Below, piece after piece: positions 5,702-13,353 of a stretch of 46,657 nt of DNA. Both the position numbers and the translations under genes were made by a program. This stretch comes from a virus. Each line of letters starts with the position of its first letter. Positions within the stretch are counted from its first letter, which is position 1. Under the pieces are notes generated by a model. That model was not told where the DNA came from. It did no database searches and saw only the letters and a list, made by a program, of their open reading frames with translations. The stretch is from the IMG/VR virus record IMGVR_UViG_3300032086_004149, positions 1 to 46,657 of that record, one strand, 5' to 3'.

Positions 5702-6199
5702 ATGTTAAACACTTTGGTTCTTAATGCTAATTATGTACCATTGTCTGTAATTAACGAGCAGCGGGCTGTTGTGTTGGATATCAACCATCCAAACATGACA
5801 GTCCTTTCTTATTATGATAAAAAGATAATTGGACTATCTGAATCTTATAACATTCCAGCGGTAATGGTTTTAAATAAATACATCAAAATGCACCACAAAA
5901 AACACTACCCCACCAAAAGAAATATTAGACTCAGAGACAAAGGAACTTGTGGGTATTGTGGTATAAATTTGGATTCTAAAAACTTCACAATTGACCATAT
6001 CATTCCGATATCACATTTCAAAAAAAGGCAAGAAGCTAACACTTGGGAAAACCAAATTTCATGTTGTAAATCTTGTAATAGTAAGAAAGGAAATAGAACA
6101 CCAGAGCAGGCCGGAATGGAGTTAAAACGGAACCCAAAACAGCCAAAAAACATAATATTTTACAATAAGCCGCCTCAAGAATGGCAGCCTTATTTGTGA
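5702..6199 (+). CDS. HNH endonuclease (LNANYxPL family)
   Basis: The 165-residue protein starts MLNTLVLNANYVPLSVINEQRAVVLD, the hallmark N-terminus of a widespread HNH family found in bacteria and phages. The C-terminal HNH module is intact: GTCGYCGINL (zinc Cys pair, about 78-87), FTIDHIIPISHF with the catalytic His (about 93-104), and ENQISCCKSCNSKKGN (second Cys pair and Asn, about 113-128). It is of a different type from the HNH protein at 4555. Such stand-alone genes may be homing nucleases or processing nucleases; context does not decide. Confidence 0.88.
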   Translation: MLNTLVLNANYVPLSVINEQRAVVLDINHPNMTVLSYYDKKIIGLSESYNIPAVMVLNKYIKMHHKKHYPTKRNIRLRDKGTCGYCGINLDSKNFTIDHIIPISHFKKRQEANTWENQISCCKSCNSKKGNRTPEQAGMELKRNPKQPKNIIFYNKPPQEWQPYL

Positions 6200-6200
6200 T

Positions 6201-6216
6201 ATGGTGTATAATTTTA
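6201..6216 (+). promoter_or_regulatory. Possible promoter before the DUF1501 gene
   Basis: The sequence ATGGTGTATAATTTTA includes TATAAT (6207-6212) and shares GGTGTATA with 4508-4515. The 68-base gap between the HNH stop (6199) and the ATG at 6268 is unusually long for this compact region, which supports a regulatory site. A phage late-type promoter is an alternative to a host sigma-70 -10 box. Confidence 0.4.
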
Positions 6217-6267
6217 TGCCGTCATTAATGTAATCAAGTGTGCTACCTATACAAGAAAGGTCGAGTT

Positions 6268-7515
6268 ATGAATAGAAGGTCATTTATCAAACATGGTGCA
6301 TTTGTTGGTGGGTCATTTTTAACATACGGTAATGTTTTTGCCAGTTCCAATAATAATCCAAATCCAGATGACACAGCAGTATTGTTTGTGTTTTTAAATG
6401 GTGGAGCAACACACATTGAAACATTTAACCCTGTACCACAGGCACCAGTGGAATTCAGATCAACTACAGGTGCTATTGACACAAATGTACCCGGACTGCA
6501 AGTTGGTGGACTATTTAAGAATCTGGCCCAACGAGCAAATAAAGTGGTGATTCCAAGAGCATTTGGTCATAAAGACCAAAACCATGCAAGTTCTGTCCAC
6601 TGGGTCGTAACGGGCGAACCTAACTTTGGTGCTGGTACAAATTCAAAATGGCCCAGTCACGGTAGTGTTATGAGTCGCTACCACGGCACCAATGCCGCAA
6701 ATGGACTTCCAACATACATTAAACTGGGTAAATTTCAGCACGATGCCGCCGCTTGGCTAGGAGGTAAATACACTGGATACGATGCCGATGCACAAGGTAG
6801 AAAAGATCTTCAGCTTATAAGTGGAAGTGATAGATTCAAGTCAAGAATAAACATATTGGATATTGTAGATAGTAATTTCACCAAAACTAATAAATCCCAC
6901 CAAGTCGTACAAGATTGGGGTGATTTGAAAGGTCAAGCAATCAATGTTGTATTAGGTGATGCATCAGAAGCATTTAAAGTAGAAGAAGATGCTAAATATA
7001 AGGATTTTCAAGCATCTCAATTTGGCAAAGATTCACTTACAGCAATTAGACTTCTTGAAGCTGGAGCAAAATTTGTTACGATTACCACTGGCGGATGGGA
7101 TATGCATAGCAATATCGTTGGAGGATTAAATAATCGTCAGGTTGAGCTAGATAATTACTTGGGCAAGATTATGGATACTCTTGAAGAAAGAGGCATGTAC
7201 AAAAGAGTTATGCTTGTAGTCACTTCTGAATTTGGAAGAACTCCAAAAGTAAATGGCAATGCTGGACGAGACCATTTTGGTAGAGTTGCTCCTTTAATGA
7301 TTAGTTGTGGTAGTTATGATATGGGAAGAACTATTGGAACCACCACGGCAAATGCTGACGATTTTGATCAAGATAGAACAACTCCAGAAGATTTAACTTG
7401 GACTATTTTTGATCATTTGAACATGAAAAAAGATACTAGATATGTTGCGACAGATGGAAGACCACACGATATTGTTAAAAAGAATGCTAAAAACATTTTG
7501 AAGGATTTTTCGTAA
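6268..7515 (+). CDS. Tat-exported DUF1501 family protein
   Basis: The 415-residue protein begins MNRRSFIKHGAFVGG followed by a hydrophobic stretch ending VFAS, a good twin-arginine signal, so it should be folded in the cytoplasm and exported. The mature part has the DUF1501 pattern: VFLNGGATHIETFNP near the start, HASSVHWVVTGE, GGWDMHSN in the middle, and VTSEFGRTPKVNGNAGRDH toward the end. The family has an alkaline-phosphatase/sulfatase-like fold and is very common in Planctomycetes. The ATG at 6268 follows GAAAGG. The stop overlaps the next ATG. An exported enzyme of this family in a phage is unusual; it may have been acquired from the host. Biochemical activity is not established. Confidence 0.88.
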   Translation: MNRRSFIKHGAFVGGSFLTYGNVFASSNNNPNPDDTAVLFVFLNGGATHIETFNPVPQAPVEFRSTTGAIDTNVPGLQVGGLFKNLAQRANKVVIPRAFGHKDQNHASSVHWVVTGEPNFGAGTNSKWPSHGSVMSRYHGTNAANGLPTYIKLGKFQHDAAAWLGGKYTGYDADAQGRKDLQLISGSDRFKSRINILDIVDSNFTKTNKSHQVVQDWGDLKGQAINVVLGDASEAFKVEEDAKYKDFQASQFGKDSLTAIRLLEAGAKFVTITTGGWDMHSNIVGGLNNRQVELDNYLGKIMDTLEERGMYKRVMLVVTSEFGRTPKVNGNAGRDHFGRVAPLMISCGSYDMGRTIGTTTANADDFDQDRTTPEDLTWTIFDHLNMKKDTRYVATDGRPHDIVKKNAKNILKDFS

Positions 7516-7874
7516 TGAACAGAGAAGAAATACAATACATTAAAGAGTTAGCTTTTGCTCCTCAAGGAGTTTGCGGATCTCTTCCAGATAAAAACAGAAC
7601 TACCAAAGAAGGTATTTTTAATGACGCTTTTGAGGCAGCATCTGATTGGTATGGTAATTATCCTTTAGGAGATGTTTTTTACCCAAAATTAGGAAGGATT
7701 AGAACGTCTCATCTCAGAAAAGAATGTAAGAAACATATCTACAAAAATGCCAAATTCACAAACAAACCTTCTGGGTTTTTACCTTCTTTTGTGTGGTGGT
7801 GGCTAGCTAAAATTGTAATAAATTGGATTATTGACAAAATCATACATCATCTACTGGAGAAATACACAAGATGA
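7515..7874 (+). CDS. Hypothetical protein with C-terminal membrane/amphipathic helix
   Basis: The 119-residue protein is polar for about 90 residues (including RIRTSHLRKECKKHIYKNA) and ends in an aromatic, hydrophobic helix (FLPSFVWWWLAKIVINWII) followed by a basic tail. The final part could anchor it to the membrane. It overlaps the DUF1501 stop by one base and the next ATG by four, so it belongs to the same transcription unit. No family recognised. Confidence 0.65.
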   Translation: MNREEIQYIKELAFAPQGVCGSLPDKNRTTKEGIFNDAFEAASDWYGNYPLGDVFYPKLGRIRTSHLRKECKKHIYKNAKFTNKPSGFLPSFVWWWLAKIVINWIIDKIIHHLLEKYTR

Positions 7875-8242
7875 ATAATTTTAGGGACTTAAGGAAAACT
7901 ATTTTTTGCGATATTGATGGCACGATCTTTCACCATAAAAAAGATCTACATGCTATGCTAACTGAAAAACCCATCTTACTTCCGGGTGTAATTGAGAGAT
8001 TTACAGAGTGGAGACTAAAGGATTATTTTATCCTTATCACCACAGCCCGTCCAGAAGGCACCAGAAGGGCCACTGAGCAACAACTAAATTCATTTGGTAT
8101 CTTTTACGACAAACTAATTATGGGGCTTCCTACGGGCAGCAGAATGGTCGTAAACGATAGAAAACCAGATGGGATGAATACGGCAGAAGCTGTATGCTTA
8201 GACAGAAACGCCGGACTATTATCCAGAGACGATCTTAGATAA
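7871..8242 (+). CDS. HAD-family phosphatase
   Basis: The 123-residue protein has HAD motif I FCDIDGTI (nucleophile Asp14, Asp16), motif II in the strand YFILITTARP (Thr as usual), and a late acidic motif VVNDRKPDG. Small HAD proteins of this type act on sugar phosphates, including in heptose and capsule pathways. It sits tail-to-tail with a nucleotidyltransferase (8219) and a heptose-kinase-like gene (8700) on the opposite strand, which makes a sugar-phosphate substrate plausible. Its 3' end overlaps the minus-strand gene by 24 bases, and no terminator separates the convergent genes. Confidence 0.8.
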   Translation: MNNFRDLRKTIFCDIDGTIFHHKKDLHAMLTEKPILLPGVIERFTEWRLKDYFILITTARPEGTRRATEQQLNSFGIFYDKLIMGLPTGSRMVVNDRKPDGMNTAEAVCLDRNAGLLSRDDLR

Positions 8243-8689
8243 AATCTCGCTAGAGCTATTAATTTTTGGCAAAGCAAGAAACACCGGAAGTATGTGGAAT
8301 TTTTCGCATACTTCCTTTTCTTTTGGGTCTGAAGTAACTCTATCACCAGAATTAAAAAAATAAATTCTGACATCTTCAGACTTGTCTCCAGCCGGAATAT
8401 TTAATAAATGAGTACCTTGCTCTATATGCCGCCCAAGTGCCTCTAAATCCGATGCAACATTAATCTCTTTGCTTTGAGATATCTTAGCTGACCAAACGCC
8501 TTTGATATTTTTAACAACCTCAAGGCGTTCATTCTCATCCATAAACTCTTGACTGCCTTTTAACTTTACCTGCTCATCATTATTAACAATGGCAAATAAA
8601 TGATCAACCATCTTAGCCGACTCTTGAATATACTGAATGTGACCACTATGAATTGGATTTGCGAATAAGCTTACTACCCCAATCTTCAT
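8219..8689 (-). CDS. Cytidylyltransferase-fold nucleotidyltransferase (HldE C-domain / RfaE2-like)
   Basis: The ATG at 8689 is preceded by GGAGAGG, so the 18-base upstream extension is not used. The 156-residue protein starts MKIGVVSLFANPIHSGHIQYI, with the nucleotidyltransferase HxGH motif at residues 14-17. That is the Rossmann-like fold used by HldE/RfaE2, glycerol-3-phosphate cytidylyltransferase and phosphopantetheine adenylyltransferase. Because the gene upstream encodes a heptose-phosphate-type kinase, activation of a sugar 1-phosphate with a nucleotide is the best guess. Substrate and nucleotide cannot be read from the sequence. Confidence 0.82.
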   Translation of the reverse strand: MKIGVVSLFANPIHSGHIQYIQESAKMVDHLFAIVNNDEQVKLKGSQEFMDENERLEVVKNIKGVWSAKISQSKEINVASDLEALGRHIEQGTHLLNIPAGDKSEDVRIYFFNSGDRVTSDPKEKEVCEKFHILPVFLALPKINSSSEILSKIVSG

Positions 8690-8699
8690 ATTACCTCTC

Positions 8700-9665
8700 C
8701 TATGCATGGATTATCTTTGAACCTTCGGGTGAATAACCACAGTCAATATAACTACCACTAAAATTCTGCACAATATCTTTTTTGCTTTTGCTATCTTTAG
8801 CTATTCCAAATATAAATCCAGAACCACCACTTCCTAAAAGCTTTCCACCTATCATTCCATGAGCATATAAAGACCTAAATGTGTCTAGGAGTTCTTCACC
8901 TGCAATTAAAGGTGAGATTTGTATTTTAGATTCCCAAGATTGCCTTAAAAGGATAGCAATGGATTCAATGTCTTCATTACTAAATGCACGAAGTGCGTCA
9001 TTCGCTAGTTTATGAATATTGATCTTGTTTTCATCAGACGATCCCGTATCACTAGATGAAGCTATCCTGAACGATCTTCTTTGTTTTCCAGTATAAATAA
9101 GAAAAGATCTATTGAAGAACTCTTCGATAAAATCTTTTGATATTGGCAAAGGTCTAACCCTAAAGTCTCCATCTTTTTTAATCTCGACTGAATTAAATCC
9201 TCCATATGCCGCCCAGATTTGATCTTGAATCCCACCCGGCTCCTTTAAGTGATTACGTTCAACTTCTATAGCAAACTTTGCCAATTGATATGGTGAATAA
9301 TTGTATTCCGACTTTAATGCATTGATCAATCCCACCATAAAGGCGGAAGAAGATCCAGTTCCAGTTTGAGCGGGAAAATCACTAAAGTAAGACATTTCCC
9401 ATCTTTTATCCATTTGCTGGAAATACTCAAGAGCACCTCTAACTCCGTCATGCTGAATTTCTTTGTTGTCGTTTACTTGCTCTATTTTAGAGTAGGATAT
9501 TTTAGATTTATAACTAAAGATCTCCGGGTTTTCTCTTAAGGAAAGATAGCAATATTTATCCATTGCAAATCCAATCAGCAACGAACCATGCTGCTCGTAA
9601 TATGATTTATAATCTGTCGATCCACCAAAAAGTGAAACTCTAAATGGGGTTTTAGATATAATCAT
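8700..9665 (-). CDS. hddA: GHMP kinase, D-glycero-D-manno-heptose-7-phosphate kinase-like
   Basis: The 321-residue protein matches GHMP kinases of the HddA type. The N-terminus MIISKTPFRVSLFGGSTDY is diagnostic of this subgroup, the ATP-binding loop is QTGTGSSSAFMV (about residues 100-111), EPGGIQDQ follows at about 143, and motif III is GGKLLGSGGSGFIF (about 276-289). It would phosphorylate the anomeric carbon of a 7-phosphoheptose or a related sugar. It overlaps the upstream nucleosidase gene by 14 bases and is followed by the nucleotidyltransferase, giving a small sugar-activation operon. Fucokinase-like activity on another sugar is possible. Confidence 0.85.
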   Translation of the reverse strand: MIISKTPFRVSLFGGSTDYKSYYEQHGSLLIGFAMDKYCYLSLRENPEIFSYKSKISYSKIEQVNDNKEIQHDGVRGALEYFQQMDKRWEMSYFSDFPAQTGTGSSSAFMVGLINALKSEYNYSPYQLAKFAIEVERNHLKEPGGIQDQIWAAYGGFNSVEIKKDGDFRVRPLPISKDFIEEFFNRSFLIYTGKQRRSFRIASSSDTGSSDENKINIHKLANDALRAFSNEDIESIAILLRQSWESKIQISPLIAGEELLDTFRSLYAHGMIGGKLLGSGGSGFIFGIAKDSKSKKDIVQNFSGSYIDCGYSPEGSKIIHA

Positions 9666-10152
9666 TAATTACTCCCAAAAAATGTTGTCTACCAGAAGAT
9701 ACTTTACTTCTCCAATCTTGTATTGAATTAGATCCAATATAATCTGTAATATATTTATAACAAGCAAAATTAACATTAAAGTATTTACATGCCTGTGCTA
9801 TAGCATATGCCTCCATGTCTGCCAGATCTGCATTAGAATCTTTTTCCTGTAAAGCAAAGGAATCTCCAGTTGACAATGTTAGTCCTGTGCCATATCTTAT
9901 GGTTTCATGAAACTCAGGATGACAATCTCTATTTACAAATGTTCCACACTTGTGTAGTCCAGAAAGGTTTTTGTCAAATGATCCAGCAGTGCCAAGATTG
10001 ACCACTAGATTTGGATTATAAGTTTTTATTAAATCAGAAGCAACTATTGCAGCATTAGTCTTTCCTACACCCGTGAAAAATATTTGATCATCACAATATG
10101 ATGGTACATCTGGTAATTCTTCTGAAAGTGCTAATAGAAAGATCTTGTTCAT
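9652..10152 (-). CDS. Nucleoside phosphorylase/nucleosidase-family protein (MTAN-like)
   Basis: The ATG at 10152 gives 166 residues starting MNKIFLLALSEELPD. Family motifs are present in order: FFTGVGKTNAA, VVNLGTAGSFD, and near the end LADMEAYAIAQACKYF, whose M-E dyad binds ribose. This set matches the 5'-methylthioadenosine/SAH nucleosidase branch of the PNP superfamily, shortened relative to the usual 230 residues. It might recycle adenosyl by-products or act on a nucleoside in the sugar pathway. It begins right after terminator copy B, so it may need its own promoter or read-through. Confidence 0.75.
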   Translation of the reverse strand: MNKIFLLALSEELPDVPSYCDDQIFFTGVGKTNAAIVASDLIKTYNPNLVVNLGTAGSFDKNLSGLHKCGTFVNRDCHPEFHETIRYGTGLTLSTGDSFALQEKDSNADLADMEAYAIAQACKYFNVNFACYKYITDYIGSNSIQDWRSKVSSGRQHFLGVINDYI

Positions 10153-10160
10153 ATGTAGTC

Positions 10161-10246
10161 CAAAAAAATCCCACCCCAAGTCCCGGATGATTCACTAAAT
10201 TTAGATCTGGCCTAAATGAAAATGTGAATCCGGATACTTGGAGTGG
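10161..10246 (-). terminator. Strong intrinsic terminator, copy B of the 53-nt repeat family
   Basis: On the minus strand an outer stem formed by 10236-10246 and 10171-10181 (CCACTCCAAGT against ACTTGGGGTGG, one internal mismatch) continues into CCGGAT/ATCCGG and GATTCAC/GTGAATC. It is capped by the hairpin ATTTAG-GCCAGAT-CTAAAT, and a T-run follows (A7 at 10162-10168 on plus). The 53-nt core is 10183-10235. It lies downstream of the gene ending at 10266 and should end that long minus-strand transcript. Confidence 0.85.
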
Positions 10247-10265
10247 CAAATTGGAAACCTCAGTG

Positions 10266-10625
10266 TTATTCTTCTTTGCCGGTTTCCTTGTTATACTTGG
10301 TCCAAGGTTTCCAGTTTCCTTCAGCATCCTTGTTCTTTGGGAAAAGACCTCCACCCTTCTTGTTTACACCAAACTTACGCTTAGCAAAGTGACACTCAGG
10401 CTGAGATGGATCGAAGCAGATTATTTCATAATACTCATTGTCTTCAGCATCTGTTCGAACATTGATACGAACATTGTTAGATTTCTGGCCATTTCTTTCG
10501 CAAGTGCTATTGTCAAAAAGTTCGCCCATATGATGGAGGAACTTAAAGACATCACAATCTGTTTCACAATCGCTGGACACAACAACTTCTCGTCCACCAA
10601 GAGTTAAATTATATTCTACCTTCAT
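10266..10625 (-). CDS. Conserved hypothetical phage protein
   Basis: The ATG at 10625 overlaps the preceding stop (10622), so the product is 119 residues starting MKVEYNLTLGGREVV. It contains a beta-rich segment with NVRINVRTDAEDNEYYEIICFD and ends in a basic, Gly-rich tail (KKGGGLFPKNKDAEGNWKPW). It is translationally coupled to the annealing-type protein at 10622 and may work with it. I recognise the general look of a DNA-recombination accessory protein but no defined family. The terminator at 10246 ends its transcript. Confidence 0.7.
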   Translation of the reverse strand: MKVEYNLTLGGREVVVSSDCETDCDVFKFLHHMGELFDNSTCERNGQKSNNVRINVRTDAEDNEYYEIICFDPSQPECHFAKRKFGVNKKGGGLFPKNKDAEGNWKPWTKYNKETGKEE

Positions 10626-11329
10626 TCTGTATTCCAATCTTCTGAATAACCTTTAATGCTTTCATCAAGTGGCACTTTGCCACTTGCTATTTCACCCAAA
10701 TGTTTAATCATTTTCGCGGCTGTGTCTCTTCTGACCTCGTAAACACTCTTATATTCTTTCTCGCCAGAATTCACAAAAGCCATGACGTTGATGTCTTCGT
10801 TCTTACACTTTTGTTTAATATAGTTGATCTGAGCCTTGTCGATTCTATCATCATGTTGACCAGATTGTTCACCCAAGAACTTAGAAACGTCCTTCTTGCA
10901 TAGTTCCTCTGCCGCAACTGCTCTAATCTTTAGTGCCTTCCTCAGAGCACGACCTTCTGCTTTAGTAGACGCAGTCGCCGGTGCGTGTACCGCAAAAAGA
11001 TCGTCTGTATTTCCAGCCCAAACATCAGAAACGTCGGCGTATGTTTTTACATATTCCTTATCTCCTTTTGTTACTAAAAATTGAACTTCATATGTTACCG
11101 TGGTTTTTCCAATGGGATCACCAGTTTCTATTCTTTGAACATCAATTGGCTTGCTTGAAATAATTTCACCAACGAGTATCTCAGCTACTCTTCTCAAACC
11201 TGCCGTCAATGGATTACCATCAATCAATTCATTATCCTGAAAATGTGACATCACATAGTCATTCCACTCAGGAGAATTAATTTCTGGAACTTCCTCTGTG
11301 GTCTTTTTAGATACGCCTCGCTTCGCCAT
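10622..11329 (-). CDS. Putative single-strand annealing-type (Rad52/Erf-like) protein
   Basis: The start at 11329 has GAGG at a good distance; an ATG three bases earlier is possible. The 235-residue product has a beta-rich domain (TVTYEVQFLVTKGDKEYVKTY) followed by ATASTKAEGRALRKALKIRAVAAEEL (split here as ATASTKAEGRALRK and ALKIRAVAAEEL), a helix motif seen in phage annealing proteins. The C-terminal third (DKAQINYIKQKCKNEDINV) is typical of these proteins too. It would anneal single strands during recombination. The call is by motif only; the RecA-type recombinase is at 29761. Confidence 0.6.
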   Translation of the reverse strand: MAKRGVSKKTTEEVPEINSPEWNDYVMSHFQDNELIDGNPLTAGLRRVAEILVGEIISSKPIDVQRIETGDPIGKTTVTYEVQFLVTKGDKEYVKTYADVSDVWAGNTDDLFAVHAPATASTKAEGRALRKALKIRAVAAEELCKKDVSKFLGEQSGQHDDRIDKAQINYIKQKCKNEDINVMAFVNSGEKEYKSVYEVRRDTAAKMIKHLGEIASGKVPLDESIKGYSEDWNTE

Positions 11330-12134
11330 CATGTACCTCAATTTCTATCAAACGGTTTTTCTTGGATGGAAACTTATCCTTTATTGCCTCAAGCTCAACA
11401 AGTATAGCTTGAAGTGTTTTACTCATCTTTGTCAAAGACATGTTTCTGTCTAACTGACGAACTCTTAAAACGACATATCCGCCACCAATTAGAATACCCT
11501 GCTTCGCAACATCAGAAGCTTGTTGCTTCTGTAGTTTTTCCTGACCCCAGATTGGCTCAAAGTGCCCCGGACCATCAATCTCAATTGCTGTCTTTAGTTC
11601 CGGAACAAAGATGTCAACCTCAAGGGTACTACCGAAAACAAGATTTCCCTTGTGCGTCTCTACATTATATCCCAAACGCACCAGTTCATTGGCAACATAT
11701 CTTTCAGTTTTTGAACCATTTCTGGAAGCTTCTCTAACACCTTCCATAGCCAAAGATCGAATCTCTTCTTTTTTAGCGTCGGTCAATTTTTCCCAATTGG
11801 CCTTGCTCATTTCTGAGATTCTTTTCTTTTCTGCGTTAGACAGACTGTGATAAGCCTTAGAACGAGCCTCCCCAATCTTGTCTTTATGAGATTGATCTAA
11901 CTTCTTACCTTTTGTAGGATGTCTAGAACGTCCTTTTTTAAGAGCAAGTTTCTGTGCCTCGGAATAATCTCGTTTAAAAAATTCCTCGTCATCATGCATT
12001 TCTCTACCAAGAAACTTTAATGCCCTAAGAATCTTATTAGAATACGTGCTAAAATCTTCTGCGATTTCGTAACTACTACAACCATCTTCCCATAATTTTA
12101 GGATTCGGTCTTTATTTCTTCTAGCAAAGTCCAT
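11307..12134 (-). CDS. Homing-type endonuclease with HTH, NUMOD-like region and Vsr-like (EDxHD) nuclease domain
   Basis: The 275-residue protein has an N-terminal helix-turn-helix (RILKLWEDGCSSYEIAEDF, about 11-29), a basic NUMOD-like linker (KGRSRHPTKGKKLDQSHKDK, about 67-86), and a C-terminal Vsr/DUF559-like nuclease. The nuclease core shows GSKTERYVANELVRLGY (about 140-156), TLEVDIFVPELKTAIEIDG (about 169-187) and GHFEPIWG. This matches the EDxHD homing nuclease group. A strong GGAGG precedes its ATG. It overlaps the annealing-protein gene by 23 bases and the upstream gene by 37, so it has been inserted or tightly packed between unrelated genes. Confidence 0.8.
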   Translation of the reverse strand: MDFARRNKDRILKLWEDGCSSYEIAEDFSTYSNKILRALKFLGREMHDDEEFFKRDYSEAQKLALKKGRSRHPTKGKKLDQSHKDKIGEARSKAYHSLSNAEKKRISEMSKANWEKLTDAKKEEIRSLAMEGVREASRNGSKTERYVANELVRLGYNVETHKGNLVFGSTLEVDIFVPELKTAIEIDGPGHFEPIWGQEKLQKQQASDVAKQGILIGGGYVVLRVRQLDRNMSLTKMSKTLQAILVELEAIKDKFPSKKNRLIEIEVHDGEARRI

Positions 12135-12571
12135 ATTTCCTCCAAGTTACATTGTGTTGTGCCTTCTGGTGTAAATCCAAAAGCTTTTTTAAGTGGTTCT
12201 AAATATTCTTCTGATCTTACTATTACCTTTAATTGATTATTATGTAAAATGTCATAAACTCGACTATATTCAATCGGCTCAAACATCCAGTCAAGATCAT
12301 GAATATACAAAACTTTGATCGCATTATTCGCACACCCAAGAATAGTCTCAGCATCTTTAAAAGAAAGAGCTAAAAGTATTCCATCACCAAATGAACCCAT
12401 TTCTGGCATTTGATGAATGGCTGTCCTTAATTGCACACATGCGTTCGTCATATCTAGTGGAACTACAGATACCTCTTCTAAACTTTTTTCCACTATTTCA
12501 TTGATTGACTTAAATAGAGAATAGTTTTTAGCAGAATACCCCAAGTTTGCTACATGTACCATTGTTTTCAT
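12098..12571 (-). CDS. Hypothetical protein of the glycan cassette
   Basis: The 157-residue protein starts MKTMVHVANLGYSAKNYSLF and has alternating strands and helices with IKVLYIHDLDWMFEPIEYSRV (residues about 85-105, shown as two parts IKVLYIHDLDWM and FEPIEYSRV) and VIVRSEEYLEPL. The strand/loop IHDLDW and VIVRSE resemble half of a GT-B glycosyltransferase. It is coupled by a four-base overlap to the glycosyltransferase-like gene downstream. It may be the N-terminal Rossmann half of a split GT-B enzyme, but this is a guess. Confidence 0.6.
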   Translation of the reverse strand: MKTMVHVANLGYSAKNYSLFKSINEIVEKSLEEVSVVPLDMTNACVQLRTAIHQMPEMGSFGDGILLALSFKDAETILGCANNAIKVLYIHDLDWMFEPIEYSRVYDILHNNQLKVIVRSEEYLEPLKKAFGFTPEGTTQCNLEEIWTLLEEIKTES

Positions 12572-13353
12572 TTGTATTCCTTCAATAGTTTGCTTTTTAA
12601 TGATTTCAGGTCAGATGATACTTTTGACAGTCCAATTTTCTTGAAGATCCAAATCATTCTATCAACACTTGTGTCGTTTGCTAATATATCCTCTTTACTT
12701 GGAAGATCAGGATTATCGTATTCCTTCCCAGCAATAACTTCCTCCAAGTCAGATTTAAACTTCTCTTGATTGTCGGGATCAAATAAAATAGCGTTTGCGT
12801 CATTAATCACAGCATTCATGATCTCATGTTTTTCATTATCTAAAAAGATAGATGCACGAGAATTAGAATAAAATGAATTTAACTCACCTCTTGTTATATT
12901 CCCAGCATATCCGCTTATATTGAAAGGAGTTTTATGAAAAAACCTAAAGTCAAAATTTTTACTATTAACCAAATACTCTAATGACTCTTGAAAGACTCTA
13001 GGATCTCCATTATATATTACATCACCAGTGTATTTAGTGGAGTCATCTCTATTCCTTGGCAGTAAATCTACAAAATCTTTGATGTAATTATCCGCACCTT
13101 CATTCTCAAAAGAGAAACTTCTTTCTGAATCCGACTCGTTAAAATTTATACAAATAGCATTAGTTTCAGCAGGATATGAAGTCAACACCGGAAGATTATG
13201 AAATATAACAGTTGGTGCAAACTTTTCTAGTTCTTCATTGGGTAATAGTTGATTGGCGTGTGCTACTGTATATGATGGTCCGATATTCCTTATAGCCTCC
13301 ATTAGCCTAAAGAATCTAATATCATCGTTATGATTAACAAAAAGTATTCTCAT
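12568..13353 (-). CDS. Glycosyltransferase-like protein (GT-B, CgeB-like)
   Basis: The 261-residue protein starts MRILFVNHNDDIRFFRLM, a GT-B N-terminal strand. It includes VIYNGDPRVFQESLEYL and the segment GYAGNITRGELNSFYSNSRA (about 148-167), which matches the CgeB/GT1-type pattern of a strand, an NxxxxxELxxxYxxSxA helix and an acceptor-binding turn. The classical ExxxxxxE motif is not clear, so activity is unproven. It lies in a run of coupled genes from 16972 down to 12098. Confidence 0.6.
   Translation of the reverse strand: MRILFVNHNDDIRFFRLMEAIRNIGPSYTVAHANQLLPNEELEKFAPTVIFHNLPVLTSYPAETNAICINFNESDSERSFSFENEGADNYIKDFVDLLPRNRDDSTKYTGDVIYNGDPRVFQESLEYLVNSKNFDFRFFHKTPFNISGYAGNITRGELNSFYSNSRASIFLDNEKHEIMNAVINDANAILFDPDNQEKFKSDLEEVIAGKEYDNPDLPSKEDILANDTSVDRMIWIFKKIGLSKVSSDLKSLKSKLLKEYK

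Noticed and set aside
8200-8260. Terminator between convergent genes at 8.2 kb
   Set aside because: The two genes overlap by 24 bases and no GC-rich stem with T-run is seen on either strand.
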